A DNA stretch of 57,923 bases from Rossellomorea aquimaris (lineage in GTDB: Bacteria; Bacillota; Bacilli; Bacillales; Bacillaceae_B). The stretch lies in assembly GCF_003315075.1 (NCBI RefSeq), contig NZ_QNRJ01000002.1:410094-468016 (forward strand), in the 5' to 3' direction. The notes beneath the pieces were generated by a model. That model was given only the letters and a program-made list of their open reading frames with translations, was not told the origin of the DNA and did not search any database. This document shows positions 25,254-34,264 of the stretch, piece after piece. A program made the translations under genes and the position numbers. Numbering within the stretch: position 1 is the first letter of the stretch; each line of letters starts with the position of its first letter.

Positions 25254-25373
25254 TTATTCTTTTCCTTTTTTTCCTTCTGAAAGCTCCTTGAAGGATGATA
25301 CTTTGCCATGGGGGTGCTGTTCCTGTTTTCTTACATTCCACTGTCTTTCTTTTTCGTGTTTTGATTGCGTCAT
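25254..25373 (-). CDS. Small hydrophilic protein, 39 aa
   Basis: ATG 25373 follows AAAGGAGTGG; the product begins MTQSKHEKERQWNVRKQEQH and ends KELSEGKKGKE, TAA at 25254. Strongly charged (Lys, Glu, Gln, His), no hydrophobic segment. It ends right at a perfect bidirectional terminator, which supports a real gene. I do not recognise a characterised family. Confidence 0.7.
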   Translation of the reverse strand: MTQSKHEKERQWNVRKQEQHPHGKVSSFKELSEGKKGKE

Positions 25374-25445
25374 GTTCACCACTCCTTTTTCATTAGTCTC
25401 TATTAACATGAGCAGCAGACCCGCATTTTACTCTCTCCTCCATGA

Positions 25446-26477
25446 TTATTTATTGGGTTTCATCCAAAGAAGAATGATGAATAATAAGCTCATATAACCA
25501 AAAAGCGGGTACAGATAGGACAGAAGTTCACTGTATTCAAAAAAGCTTAACGAATAGATCACGAGGAAGATACCCGTAAAGGTCATTAGGGAAGAACCCT
25601 TCCAATAATTCGTTAATTGTTTCTCCAGACCAAATACCCCCCCGATCACTGAAGTGAAGATTTCCCCATAAATGATGATGATATAAATCATATAAAAGCC
25701 GGCAACAAAGGATTTCATCACCACGGCCATGGGAATTTGGTATTGTGTCACATTCGGGATCATGACTAAGGTAATATGACTGGAAATGAGAATCAGTGTA
25801 AGGAAGAAACCGCCAAGATATCCTCCGTACTTAATGGTATCCCGGTCCTTCACTTCTCCGGCAACGGGAACCAGAACAGCCTGAGCCATGGCCAGATTAA
25901 AGGCCACGTATGAAAATGGAGCTACCACAGATTTCCATCCATCCTCCGCATGCGGTATCATAAGAAATGCGTCTAAAAATGCTGCGTTTCGAACTGAATA
26001 AACCATCAAAAAGAGATTAAAGACAATCATAAGAGGAACAACGAACGTATTGACTGCAAAAAGCCCTTTGATTCCGACCATCATTGTGATGAAGCCGAGT
26101 CCGATCGTCAACAGTATCCCTACTTGCTTAGGTAACAAGAGCTGCTCTTGAAAAACAGCCCCGGCTCCTGAAAGCATAACCGCAGAAACCCCGATCAGCA
26201 TGATCATCATGACGATATTCATGATCTTAGAAAACCATTTTCCAAAAAGATATTCGTTAAACTCTTCAAAGGACTTCGCTTTAATATCATGGGACTTCAA
26301 CATAATCTTCGTTCCCATTGTAATAAATAAGTAACCGCTCAATAAAATCGCAATAAACCCGACAAAGCCAAATCGGGTGAAAAACTCTACAATTTCCCTG
26401 CCGGTGGCAAACCCGGCTCCTATCACAGTACCTACATAAACAGCAGCTATTTGAAACGAACCAGCTAATTTTTTCAT
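25446..26477 (-). CDS. ykvI: YkvI-like membrane transporter
   Basis: 343 aa with 10 predicted membrane segments across the length. Start region FQIAAVYVGTVIGAGFATGR carries the GAGFATG unwound-helix motif of APC/NSS-fold transporters. Close to B. subtilis YkvI in length and in blocks such as REIVEFFTRFGF, VAFNLAMAQAVLVP and YGEIFTSVIGGVFGLEKQ. Substrate unknown; probably an amino-acid or amine-type solute. Single gene. Confidence 0.85.
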   Translation of the reverse strand: MKKLAGSFQIAAVYVGTVIGAGFATGREIVEFFTRFGFVGFIAILLSGYLFITMGTKIMLKSHDIKAKSFEEFNEYLFGKWFSKIMNIVMMIMLIGVSAVMLSGAGAVFQEQLLLPKQVGILLTIGLGFITMMVGIKGLFAVNTFVVPLMIVFNLFLMVYSVRNAAFLDAFLMIPHAEDGWKSVVAPFSYVAFNLAMAQAVLVPVAGEVKDRDTIKYGGYLGGFFLTLILISSHITLVMIPNVTQYQIPMAVVMKSFVAGFYMIYIIIIYGEIFTSVIGGVFGLEKQLTNYWKGSSLMTFTGIFLVIYSLSFFEYSELLSYLYPLFGYMSLLFIILLWMKPNK

Positions 26478-26592
26478 CCCATCACCTCTGACGACCTTCT
26501 ACTTCACCTTATGTACAAGCAGGGAAAATCAGAAGCAAAAAACATAATTCTTCCGGAATCCAATGAATTCTGTATGTAGGAGAGTACCTGCT

Positions 26593-26630
26593 AAAAAGGG
26601 CAGACGCAACGTATGCGACTGCCCTTTTTT
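26593..26630. terminator. Terminator after the M3 peptidase
   Basis: AAAAAGGGCAG/CTGCCCTTTTT stem with inner GCATACG-type pairing; lies immediately beyond the M3 peptidase stop on the minus strand. Confidence 0.8.
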
Positions 26631-26633
26631 AGT

Positions 26634-28328
26634 TTATAGTGATTGATCATCTATTCCATTCAGCCATTGTCTGATCGGTTCAATGACTTTTTCAACTGTC
26701 CCTTCCTGGAATGGAGAATCCAGTTTGGCTGCTTCTACAAGCCCGGTGAATGAAAAGCTCCCTCCCAGTTTACAAAGGGCAACATAGTCACCCCACGCTT
26801 CCTCACGATTAAGATTCATCTTCTTCCAGAATTGGAATGCACAAATTTGAGCCAATGTGTAATCGATATAATAGAATGGAGAATTATAAATATGGGATTG
26901 GCGCTGCCAGAATCCCCCATTTTCCAAGTACGAAATATGGTCGTAGTCCTTATGGGGAAGGTATTCCTTTTCAATTTTTCTCCAGGCGGAATTCCGTTCA
27001 GACGGGGAAGCTTCAGGGTTCTCATACACAAAATGCTGGAACTCATCAACTGCCACCCCGTAAGGAAGGAATTCTAGTGCTTCACTTAAATGTGAAAATT
27101 GATACTTGTCTGTATCCTCTTCGAAGAAATAATTCATCCATGGCCACGTGAAGAACTCCATGCTCATGGAATGAATTTCACACGCTTCATACGTGGGCCA
27201 AATATATTCAGGGATTTCGAATCCTCTGCTGGAGTAAACCTGGAACGCATGACCTGCTTCATGAGTCAATACATCAATATCCCCTGAGGTCCCATTGAAA
27301 TTCGAAAAGATGTAAGGAGACTCATGGTTTGCAATATACGTGCAGTAGCCGCCTCCAGCCTTTCCTTTCTTCGCTTCCAGATCCATGAGATCATGCTCAA
27401 TCATGAAATCAAAGAATTCCTTTGTTTCCTGTGAAAGCTCTTCGTACATCTTTTTGCCATTATCTATGATCCACTGAGGACTTCCCTTAGGAACCGCGTT
27501 TCCGGAAGTAAACTTAAAGCCTTCGTCATAAAATTTCATGGATTCTATCCCAATGCGCTTTCCTTGTCTCTCTTTAAGCTCTGTAGCCAGAGGAACGATA
27601 TGCTTCTTCACTTGATCGCGGAAAACCTTTACCATATCAGGCGTATAATCCGTCCTTGTCATGCGATAGTATCCTAGTTCAACAAAGTTCTTATACCCTA
27701 ATGTAGTAGCAATCTTGTGACGCAGCTTGACTAACTCATCAAACAGACGATCCAATTCTTCTTGATTCTCTTCAAAGAAAGCAACGGTTGCTTGAGCGGC
27801 CTCTCTTCTTGTATCCCGATTTACAGATTGTGTGAAAGGGCCCATCTGAGCCAATGTCCTTTCTTCCCCCTCAAAGGGAATCTTTGCAGACGCCATCAGC
27901 TTTGTATATTGGGAAGATAACTTATTTTCCTTCTGCAGTAGAGTCACGATGTCAGGCGAAAAAGTCTTCATTTCACTTTCTGCCAGAGCGAATAACTGCT
28001 TTCCCCACTTTTCTTCTAATTCTTTACGATAGGGAGAGTTTACGAGTTCCTGGTAATATTCCGTCACCATTCCGTGAACCTCAGGCATCATTTCATCTAT
28101 ATAATCTTGCTCTTTTTTGTAAAACTCATCATTGGTATCGATAGAATGCCGGATATAGCATATATTTTGCATCGTATCGATGTTCAGACGTATATCATTC
28201 AGTTCCTTCATGACATCCACCTGCTCCTGTACATTGGACGCAGACTTGAATTTCCCAAGTAATTGTTGGAAAACAGGTTTAACCTCTTCTAAATTAGGCC
28301 TTTCATATGTAAACTGCTCAAACTTCAT
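26634..28328 (-). CDS. M3-family oligoendopeptidase
   Basis: 564 aa, in range for the Pz-peptidase/PepF-like M3 metallopeptidases. Zinc site LTHEAGHAFQ (HEAGH) with the downstream Glu in YEACEIHSMSMEF. Substrate-gating regions FNGTSGDIDVL and NSPFYYIDYTLAQ are typical. Cytosolic, cleaves oligopeptides. AGGAGG precedes ATG 28328. Single gene between ykvI and mhqR. Confidence 0.93.
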   Translation of the reverse strand: MKFEQFTYERPNLEEVKPVFQQLLGKFKSASNVQEQVDVMKELNDIRLNIDTMQNICYIRHSIDTNDEFYKKEQDYIDEMMPEVHGMVTEYYQELVNSPYRKELEEKWGKQLFALAESEMKTFSPDIVTLLQKENKLSSQYTKLMASAKIPFEGEERTLAQMGPFTQSVNRDTRREAAQATVAFFEENQEELDRLFDELVKLRHKIATTLGYKNFVELGYYRMTRTDYTPDMVKVFRDQVKKHIVPLATELKERQGKRIGIESMKFYDEGFKFTSGNAVPKGSPQWIIDNGKKMYEELSQETKEFFDFMIEHDLMDLEAKKGKAGGGYCTYIANHESPYIFSNFNGTSGDIDVLTHEAGHAFQVYSSRGFEIPEYIWPTYEACEIHSMSMEFFTWPWMNYFFEEDTDKYQFSHLSEALEFLPYGVAVDEFQHFVYENPEASPSERNSAWRKIEKEYLPHKDYDHISYLENGGFWQRQSHIYNSPFYYIDYTLAQICAFQFWKKMNLNREEAWGDYVALCKLGGSFSFTGLVEAAKLDSPFQEGTVEKVIEPIRQWLNGIDDQSL

Positions 28329-28471
28329 TCCATTACCTCCTCATAAAGTAATCCCGACTATAGTTATTCGACTTTTGATAGAAATTCTCCTGTTTATTGT
28401 CATATCGAATTTCAAGAAATAGAAATATTGGAACCGACGTGAAAGGGACGTGCCTTTAAGACAAAATAAAA

Positions 28472-28495
28472 GCCCCCTCTAAAGAGAGAGGGGGC
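28472..28495 (-). terminator. Terminator of mhqR
   Basis: GCCCCCTCT/AGAGGGGGC stem, 6-base loop; minus strand continues TTTTATTTTG. Confidence 0.85.
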
Positions 28496-28509
28496 ACAGG
28501 AAGTTCGAC

Positions 28510-28959
28510 TCAATAAGACAAGTCTTTAATCGATAATCCTAATTTCTTCAACATTTCTATCGCTTCTTTTTTCTCATCAGGAGATAGAGCTGACATCAGT
28601 TCATGAATTCGATTTTCGTGATTGGGGAATATCTCATCAATTAACTTTCTGCCGCTTTCTGTTATTCGGGCATAGGTAACCCGACGGTCCTTTGGACAAG
28701 CATTCCGCTTTAGGTAGCCTTTTTGTTCAAGTTTATCCACTACATACGTAATGCTGCCGGAGGCTAATAGAATCTTTCCGCCAATTTGTTGCAAAGGCTG
28801 ATCTCCCTTATGATAAAGAAGCTCTAGAACGGCAAATTCAGTAGGGTTTAAACCGTTCTCCTGGATGTTTTTATTTATCTCTTCATTTAAGGCTTTGAAA
28901 GCTCTTGACAGGACAATGAAAAGTTTTAATGATTGTTTTGTGTCTGGAGTTTCGTTCAT
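28510..28959 (-). CDS. mhqR: MarR-family repressor MhqR
   Basis: 149 aa from ATG 28959, which has AAGGA at proper spacing; ATG 28968 abuts the ribosome site. Winged helix with PLQQIGGKILLASGSITYVVD as recognition region and CPKDRRVTYARITESG as wing, very like B. subtilis MhqR (YkvE), including NPTEFAVLELLYHKG. MhqR represses quinone- and azo-compound detoxification genes. No conserved target gene is adjacent. It has an ideal promoter and a candidate own operator upstream (28983-29028). Confidence 0.9.
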   Translation of the reverse strand: MNETPDTKQSLKLFIVLSRAFKALNEEINKNIQENGLNPTEFAVLELLYHKGDQPLQQIGGKILLASGSITYVVDKLEQKGYLKRNACPKDRRVTYARITESGRKLIDEIFPNHENRIHELMSALSPDEKKEAIEMLKKLGLSIKDLSY

Positions 28960-28982
28960 TCCATTCATTCCTTTTAAATAAA

Positions 28983-29028
28983 TATCTCAGTTTCAAAATA
29001 TTATACAGATAATCCCTATCATTGTCAA
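28983..29028 (-). promoter_or_regulatory. Consensus sigma-A promoter of mhqR with candidate operator
   Basis: Minus strand: TTGACA (29028-29023), exactly 17 bases, TATAAT (29005-29000), both perfect. Just past the -10, plus-strand 28983-29000 reads TATCTCAGTTTCAAAATA, which matches my recollection of the MhqR box TATCTCGAATTCGAGATA at 13 of 18 positions and would cover the start site, suggesting autorepression. Confidence 0.7.
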
Positions 29029-29054
29029 ACAGGAATCACTGCTCAAAAGTTAAT

Positions 29055-29095
29055 AAACGAAGGGCGTTACGCATATAGCGAACCGCCCTTCGTTT
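29055..29095 (-). terminator. Terminator of the second Spo0E-like gene
   Basis: 12-bp stem AAACGAAGGGCG/CGCCCTTCGTTT about 110 bases beyond the stop at 29204. The 29096-29203 interval between stop and hairpin holds nothing else I can recognise. Confidence 0.65.
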
Positions 29096-29203
29096 ACTGA
29101 GATAACGACAAATTAAATTGATTGTCTTGGTTTAAATGTGGATATTGTTGGAGATTGTCTCTTGTAAACCTTGAATGGTGAGGGAAAACCTTGGTGAGTA
29201 GTC

Positions 29204-29449
29204 TCAAGAAGCAGTTCGTTTTAATAAGCCCTTAATGTATTGCCCAAATTCGTTTGATGTTTCTTGGAGGGTTATTGACACTACTTTATTTGTACACTTT
29301 TCATAGTCGTTCAAAAGCTGATCTAATTGCTGACTGCATTTGATCGTCTCCGCTGCACATAATCCTAAACTCTCCCCCAACCCAATCATTTCTGAACGTT
29401 TCTGATTAATTCTCATTAATAACCACTTCTGTTTTAGTAGACGACCCAT
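29204..29449 (-). CDS. Spo0E-like aspartyl-phosphate phosphatase
   Basis: 81 aa. Spo0E pattern: INQKRSEMIGLGESLGLCAA on the first helix and CSQQLDQLLNDYEKC on the second, matching the SQELDxLIxxY signature with Gln for Glu. Expected to dephosphorylate a phospho-response regulator such as Spo0A~P. AAAGGAG lies 11 bases before the ATG, a longish spacing. Second Spo0E-like gene in the window (the other at 22096-22275). Confidence 0.8.
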   Translation of the reverse strand: MGRLLKQKWLLMRINQKRSEMIGLGESLGLCAAETIKCSQQLDQLLNDYEKCTNKVVSITLQETSNEFGQYIKGLLKRTAS

Positions 29450-29610
29450 TTCTTATAAACTCCTTTTTGCTCCTAGTCTTTATTAAGTAAAATCGTTACT
29501 TGAGAATTATCGCAAGTATTATCAGAAAAGTAAATAGATTCGCAAAACAAGACAAAATATCTAGAAATGTATCTTAATTAGACATTTTCCGCCAAATATC
29601 TCTTCTACTA

Positions 29611-29652
29611 AAAACAAAAGGATAGACAATGGTTTCCACCTTTCGCCTACCC
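29611..29652 (-). terminator. Terminator of the mtnWXBD operon
   Basis: GGTAG...CTATCC with an inner GGTGGAAACC hairpin, followed on the minus strand by TTTTGTTTTT; immediately beyond the mtnD stop. Confidence 0.7.
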
Positions 29653-29662
29653 AAAAGTTATA

Positions 29663-30175
29663 TTAATAGATTGGTACCCAGCCTTCCTGTGTGACGAAAA
29701 TACGGACGGCAACTACTTGCTTGTCTTCACTCAATGTAAAATAATGGCGGATGTTTTCAGGGACTGAAATTAAGTCACCCGGGTTTAGATGCACTTCAAA
29801 GAAATCACCATCGCTTCCTTGAATAACAAATACACCATGTCCGTTTACAATAAAACGGACTTCATCATCTGTGTGATGATGCTCCTGTTGGAAATTCCTT
29901 AAAAGCTCTTCAAGATTAGGTGTTCGCTCGGAAAGGGAAATCACATCCCAGGCCTGATATCCTCTTCGCTCTGAAATATCTTCTATTTCCTCTTTAAAAA
30001 CAGAGAGAATTTCCACTTTATCATCTTCGGCTAAATCGTATCGGTCCCTTAGTCCTTCGTCCAGCTTTTCGATATTCCAATGCTCATAAATGACTCCTTG
30101 TTCACTTAAATACTTCACTACCTCTTCCTGATTATCAATGACCTGATTTTTCCCCTGAATTTTGATTGTCGTCAT
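29663..30175 (-). CDS. mtnD: Acireductone dioxygenase MtnD
   Basis: 170 aa cupin (ARD family). Metal ligands in [16 protein letters not shown] (His, His, Glu) and later IRHYFTL (His). Converts the acireductone of methionine salvage to 2-keto-4-methylthiobutyrate and formate with Fe2+. AAAGGGGGAG precedes the ATG inside the 3' end of mtnB; ATGA overlap of four bases. Last gene of mtnW-X-B-D. Confidence 0.95.
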   Translation of the reverse strand: MTTIKIQGKNQVIDNQEEVVKYLSEQGVIYEHWNIEKLDEGLRDRYDLAEDDKVEILSVFKEEIEDISERRGYQAWDVISLSERTPNLEELLRNFQQEHHHTDDEVRFIVNGHGVFVIQGSDGDFFEVHLNPGDLISVPENIRHYFTLSEDKQVVAVRIFVTQEGWVPIY

Positions 30176-30819
30176 AATCTTACTCCCCCTTTAGTAATGG
30201 ATCCCGCGTTCGTTATAGATAAAAGAGTGAGTTGATATTGAAACATAAACTCACAAGCTTCTAATAGTTTCTTCGCTTCAAAACCGGTTCTTCCCCATAC
30301 TGTAATCCCGTGGTTGCGAATGAGCACTGCCCCTTTGTCTGCTTTAATAAAGGACCGAAACTCATCGGCAAGCGACGGGATATGCGCATGATTACGGATG
30401 ATTGGAATGGACAAAGAATCGTCTTCCTCCCATTTATCCCACGCTTTAATTAATTCTTGGTTTCTGAATGTGACGACACCTTCATCCCCATACAGTTCAC
30501 TGATCACATTATTCGCCACGGTATGGACATGTAAGCTGCATCCTGCTGAGCTTTCTGTAAAAACATGACTGTGCAGCAATGTTTCTGCTGATGGTCGTGC
30601 AGGAGTATCCTGGATGGCCTCACCACGTGCATTTACGAGCAGGAAATCTTCTTCGGTTTGCTTCCTTTTATCCTTTCCACTTGCCGTAACCAGGAAAGTG
30701 GCAGGGGAAGAACTCACTCGGATCGCAAGGTTCCCGCTCGTTCCCATAAACCAATCCCTCGCTGCCAATTCCCTTTTAATATCAGCGAGTTCTTCCCATT
30801 GAGATTGATAGGAATTCAT
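30172..30819 (-). CDS. mtnB: Methylthioribulose-1-phosphate dehydratase MtnB
   Basis: 215 aa class II aldolase/adducin fold. Zinc ligands in [11 protein letters not shown] and LHVHT, a third His in [10 protein letters not shown]. Dehydrates 5-methylthioribulose-1-P to 2,3-diketo-5-methylthiopentyl-1-P. AAAAAGGAG precedes the ATG. Overlaps both neighbours by 4 bases. Confidence 0.95.
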   Translation of the reverse strand: MNSYQSQWEELADIKRELAARDWFMGTSGNLAIRVSSSPATFLVTASGKDKRKQTEEDFLLVNARGEAIQDTPARPSAETLLHSHVFTESSAGCSLHVHTVANNVISELYGDEGVVTFRNQELIKAWDKWEEDDSLSIPIIRNHAHIPSLADEFRSFIKADKGAVLIRNHGITVWGRTGFEAKKLLEACEFMFQYQLTLLSITNAGSITKGGVRL

Positions 30820-31478
30820 ATTTTCACTCCTTTTTCAATGACGTCCATACAATCGTGGAAGGATTCAAACGGATGATAGGGTATTCCTTTTTCTTCACAT
30901 GTATGTGCCAAATAGTCTCTGGCGATCACAGTGTCTCCAAGCTTCGCCATTTCGATATCTGTAACAGAATCCCCTATCACAATGACCTCTGTACCTTTTG
31001 TTAAAGACAGCATCCTCAAGATGGAAGGCTTGCAGCATCCACATCCTTTACTTTCACAGTGATCATCGCAAGGATGTGGCCAATGAATCTCTATGGTTGA
31101 GTCGTTAAATTTTGCTTCATTACAATAAATCCCATTAAAGGGCCCATAATCTTTTAGTAAAGGATGAACAAAGAAGTCGATTCCACCGCTCACGATATAC
31201 AAAGGGATTTCATGTTCTTTTGTATACTCTACAAACTCCTTAAACCCTTTACGTATGATTGCTGTGTCTAATAGATACTGAATCATTTCCTCTTTCTGTG
31301 ATGAAGGAATAAGTGAAAATAGCTTGCTTACCCCTTCTTTAATGGACAACGTCTGATTTAAGATGTCGTCTTTGATAGGTTCCCATTCTGGAGGGGCAAA
31401 GGATTTCATCAACGAGATGATATTGTCGGTTTCTGTAATCGTTCCATCAAAATCACAAAAAATGATCGGACTCGTCAC
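30816..31478 (-). CDS. mtnX: HK-MTPenyl-1-P phosphatase MtnX (HAD family)
   Basis: 220 aa. HAD motif [14 protein letters not shown], motif II VSGG, motif [21 protein letters not shown]; Cys-rich insert [16 protein letters not shown] as in the family. Dephosphorylates hydroxy-ketomethylthiopentenyl phosphate to the acireductone. Start GTG 31478 chosen: AGGAGG ten bases upstream and a one-base overlap with the mtnW stop (TAGTG). Any longer frame runs into mtnW. Confidence 0.93.
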   Translation of the reverse strand: MTSPIIFCDFDGTITETDNIISLMKSFAPPEWEPIKDDILNQTLSIKEGVSKLFSLIPSSQKEEMIQYLLDTAIIRKGFKEFVEYTKEHEIPLYIVSGGIDFFVHPLLKDYGPFNGIYCNEAKFNDSTIEIHWPHPCDDHCESKGCGCCKPSILRMLSLTKGTEVIVIGDSVTDIEMAKLGDTVIARDYLAHTCEEKGIPYHPFESFHDCMDVIEKGVKI

Positions 31479-32692
31479 TATACCTTTACCTCCTCTCCCC
31501 ATAGAGATAGTGCTTTACGAAGCTCACCATGTGAATCTGCAGCATCTGTGAGAGTCTCTCCCCTTAAAACTGCCTCAATTGCTTGAACGAATGCCTTTCC
31601 CCCTCCAATTGCCCCATCTGGATGTCCATGGATGCCACCCCCTGCATTAATGACACAGTCTACACCAAAATCCTTCACCAAATGCGGTACAAGGGCAGGA
31701 TGAATGCCTGCTGACGGTACCGGCAATGCTCTTCTTAGATGATCATCATCCTTCGTTAACTCATGGCTGAGGGACAGGACTTGGTTCTTATCTAATGCGA
31801 CACTTCCATATGGAGATGGAAATAAAGAGAAATCAGCTCCGGCCATGCGTAGGAATTTCCCTAACCATAAAGAATAGCTCACACCATATGCAGGAGATGA
31901 AGCAACAGCACCTGCAAATGCAGGGTGGGCCATAATCGGCAACCTGATCTCAGGGTCCTCCCTCAATTCCTGGAGAACATCCAGGCCGTAAGAAAACACA
32001 TTGAATAAAAGGGCTTGGGCTCCAAGCTCACGTGCTTTTCTTGCTTTATCACGTAATTCTGAAGTCCTTCCTGTCAGGTTTACAGCATACAATGTATTCT
32101 TACCTGTCTCTTCATACAGCTCGTGTAACACTTTTTTCCCTATACTGATCCTCTCAGTGAAAGGTGTCAGTGAATTATCAAAGAGAATCTCATCGTCTTT
32201 TACTAGGTCAACTCCCCCAAGAGCCTGTGCCCTTAATTGAGTTTCAAGGTAGGTAAGATCCCTGCCGATTACGCCTTTAAAGATGCTCATTAACAGGGGT
32301 CTATCTTGTACTCCCGTCAGCTCCCTTATTCCCTCAATTCCAAACCGTGGTCCAGGATAGGCTTTTTTCAATTCACTGGAAAACTCTATATCTACTAATT
32401 TCACTTCACCATCCAGGGAAAGCTTGCCGAATACCGTCGTAAGGATGGCCGGAATATCATTGGAATAATTATGACCAGGATAGCCAATCTGCACTTCACC
32501 CCGGGAGCCACCTTCCTCTTCCCACTCCTTCACGGAAACGACTCTCCCCTTGTACTTCCGCAATTGATCCTGTTCCAGGAGAGGTAAGTCCGTCCATGAA
32601 CCGACCGTCAATCCCAGGGCGATCCCTTCTGCCTTTTTCTCGAATGAACCACTATTTCCCTTTAGTTCATATGTAGCTATCACTTCACTCAT
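31478..32692 (-). CDS. mtnW: DK-MTP-1-P enolase MtnW (RuBisCO-like protein)
   Basis: 404 aa. RuBisCO-like large-subunit fold. Metal region [14 protein letters not shown], where Lys is the position carbamylated in RuBisCO; barrel motifs HPAFAGAV and [13 protein letters not shown]. Enolizes 2,3-diketo-5-methylthiopentyl-1-P in methionine salvage. ATG 32692 follows AAAGGAGG; the longer frame would run into the S-box terminator. First gene of mtnWXBD, under its own promoter and SAM riboswitch. Confidence 0.95.
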   Translation of the reverse strand: MSEVIATYELKGNSGSFEKKAEGIALGLTVGSWTDLPLLEQDQLRKYKGRVVSVKEWEEEGGSRGEVQIGYPGHNYSNDIPAILTTVFGKLSLDGEVKLVDIEFSSELKKAYPGPRFGIEGIRELTGVQDRPLLMSIFKGVIGRDLTYLETQLRAQALGGVDLVKDDEILFDNSLTPFTERISIGKKVLHELYEETGKNTLYAVNLTGRTSELRDKARKARELGAQALLFNVFSYGLDVLQELREDPEIRLPIMAHPAFAGAVASSPAYGVSYSLWLGKFLRMAGADFSLFPSPYGSVALDKNQVLSLSHELTKDDDHLRRALPVPSAGIHPALVPHLVKDFGVDCVINAGGGIHGHPDGAIGGGKAFVQAIEAVLRGETLTDAADSHGELRKALSLWGEEVKV

Positions 32693-32757
32693 TATTGCCC
32701 TGCCTCCTTTTAAAAATGCTATTTTTTGCCGCAAGTTGATTTCATAAGCCCGGGCAA

Positions 32758-32905
32758 ACAAAAAAACCTCTTCCAAATAAGAAGAGGTTTGATAAAGTCA
32801 CTCTTTCTTATCTGTCAGCATTATTGCTGCAAGAATTAGCACCGTGCTTGAATAAGTCGGTTGCCGGGCTTCATTGGGCTGGTCCCTCCGCCTGCTCTTG
32901 ATAAG
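32758..32905 (-). promoter_or_regulatory. SAM-I riboswitch (S-box) of mtnWXBD
   Basis: Minus strand from 32905: CTTATCAAGAGCAGGCGGAG, GACCAGCCC, ATGAAGCCCGGCAACC, GGTGCTAATTC, closing with GACAGATAAG at 32807, the standard S-box core with a short P3. It is followed by a clean terminator, AAACCTCTTC/GAAGAGGTTT (32764-32790) with a T run. High SAM should stabilise the aptamer and end transcription before mtnW. Confidence 0.95.
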
Positions 32906-32932
32906 AATTTCATTATTCATTATTTCAGTTGG

Positions 32933-32961
32933 ATTATTGCACCAATTTCAACTTCTGTCAA
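32933..32961 (-). promoter_or_regulatory. Sigma-A promoter of mtnWXBD
   Basis: Minus strand: TTGACA (32961-32956), 17 bases, AATAAT (32938-32933). It overlaps the last bases of mtnE, so mtnW has its own promoter just before the S-box. Confidence 0.7.
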
Positions 32962-34142
32962 TCCCTTTTATGGAATAATTCTAAATTTTCTATACGCGAA
33001 ATCGCTTCTTTTATCCGTTCGTTTGTGGTTAATAGTCCTACACGTACATACCCTTCTCCGAATTCTCCAAAGCCTACACCCGGGGCTACAGCGACTTTGA
33101 TTTTTTCAAGTAAATAAGTAGAGAACTCTACAGAGCTGAATCCATCAGGTACTTTTAACCAGGCGAAGAAGGAACCTTGTGGAGCTTTTACATCCCACCC
33201 TATATCCTGAAGTCCAGAGATTAATAGTTTTCTCCTTTCTTCGTATGTTGAAACCAGTGCATCTACACATTCCTGGGAACTTAAAAGGGCAGTGGTAGCC
33301 GCTTCTTGAATAGCACCGAACAGACTTACATATAAGTGATCTTGCAGAAGGTTGATCGCTTCTATGACACTTTTATTCCCTACTGCAAACCCCACTCTCC
33401 AGCCAGCCATATTATACGTTTTCGATAAGGTATAAATCTCAATCCCCACATCCTTTGCTCCATCCGTTTCCAAGAAGCTTATGGGCTTATTTCCATCAAA
33501 CCCGATAGCTCCATAGGCAAAATCATGTACGACACATATATCATGCTGATTGGCAAGAGTGACTGTTTCTTCAAAGAATGATTGTGTGGCGATCGCTCCA
33601 GTAGGGTTATTAGGGTAGTTCAGAAACATTAGCTTCGCATGTTCCAGCTCATTACGGGAGTGTTCACGATAATCCGGCAGGAATCCATTCTCCTCTCGTA
33701 GTGGCATTTTAATCATACGGGCTTCTGCCAATGCCACCCCTGATAAATAATCGGGATAACCGGGATCGGGCACCAATACCCCATCACCAGGATTCAATAA
33801 ACATTGAGGGATTTCAACTAACCCGGCTTTTCCTCCGAACAGAACGGCTACCTCTGTTTCCGGGTCTAATTCCACACCATATTCACGCAGGTAGAAAGCC
33901 GCAATCGCCTCCTTAAAGGACGATAACCCTCGAAATGGAGGATACTTATGATTGGACGGGGAAGCTGCCGCTTCTGTCAGTTTCTCCACAATATGTGGAG
34001 GAGTCGGTTGATCCGGATTTCCCTGGCCCAAATTAATGACATCATGTCCCTCTTGGACCGCAGCATTCACTGTTTTTGCGAGGGATGCGAAAAATTGTTC
34101 AGGTAATAAATCTAATCGTTTTGCCTTACCAAAGGTTTTCAT
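32958..34142 (-). CDS. mtnE: Methionine-salvage aminotransferase MtnE
   Basis: 394 aa fold-type I aminotransferase. PLP lysine in TLSKTYNMAGWRVGF; INLGQGNPDQPTP, LNYPNNPTG and HDFAYGAIGFD are typical. Transaminates 2-keto-4-methylthiobutyrate to methionine; B. subtilis MtnE prefers glutamine as donor. Start ATG 34142 with GGGTGAG upstream. Upstream of mtnW on the same strand but not behind an S-box that I can see; divergent from mtnU, whose product would hydrolyse the ketoglutaramate by-product. Confidence 0.9.
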   Translation of the reverse strand: MKTFGKAKRLDLLPEQFFASLAKTVNAAVQEGHDVINLGQGNPDQPTPPHIVEKLTEAAASPSNHKYPPFRGLSSFKEAIAAFYLREYGVELDPETEVAVLFGGKAGLVEIPQCLLNPGDGVLVPDPGYPDYLSGVALAEARMIKMPLREENGFLPDYREHSRNELEHAKLMFLNYPNNPTGAIATQSFFEETVTLANQHDICVVHDFAYGAIGFDGNKPISFLETDGAKDVGIEIYTLSKTYNMAGWRVGFAVGNKSVIEAINLLQDHLYVSLFGAIQEAATTALLSSQECVDALVSTYEERRKLLISGLQDIGWDVKAPQGSFFAWLKVPDGFSSVEFSTYLLEKIKVAVAPGVGFGEFGEGYVRVGLLTTNERIKEAISRIENLELFHKRD

Positions 34143-34264
34143 ACACTCACCCACTACATTTTTTTGAAAATTAATTACTTTCAAATTCTAGTCACAAATG
34201 ATATAACGGGAAATAAAGAATGTAAAGGAATAAATTCCAAAAAGTCATTAATGAGGTGAAAGAA

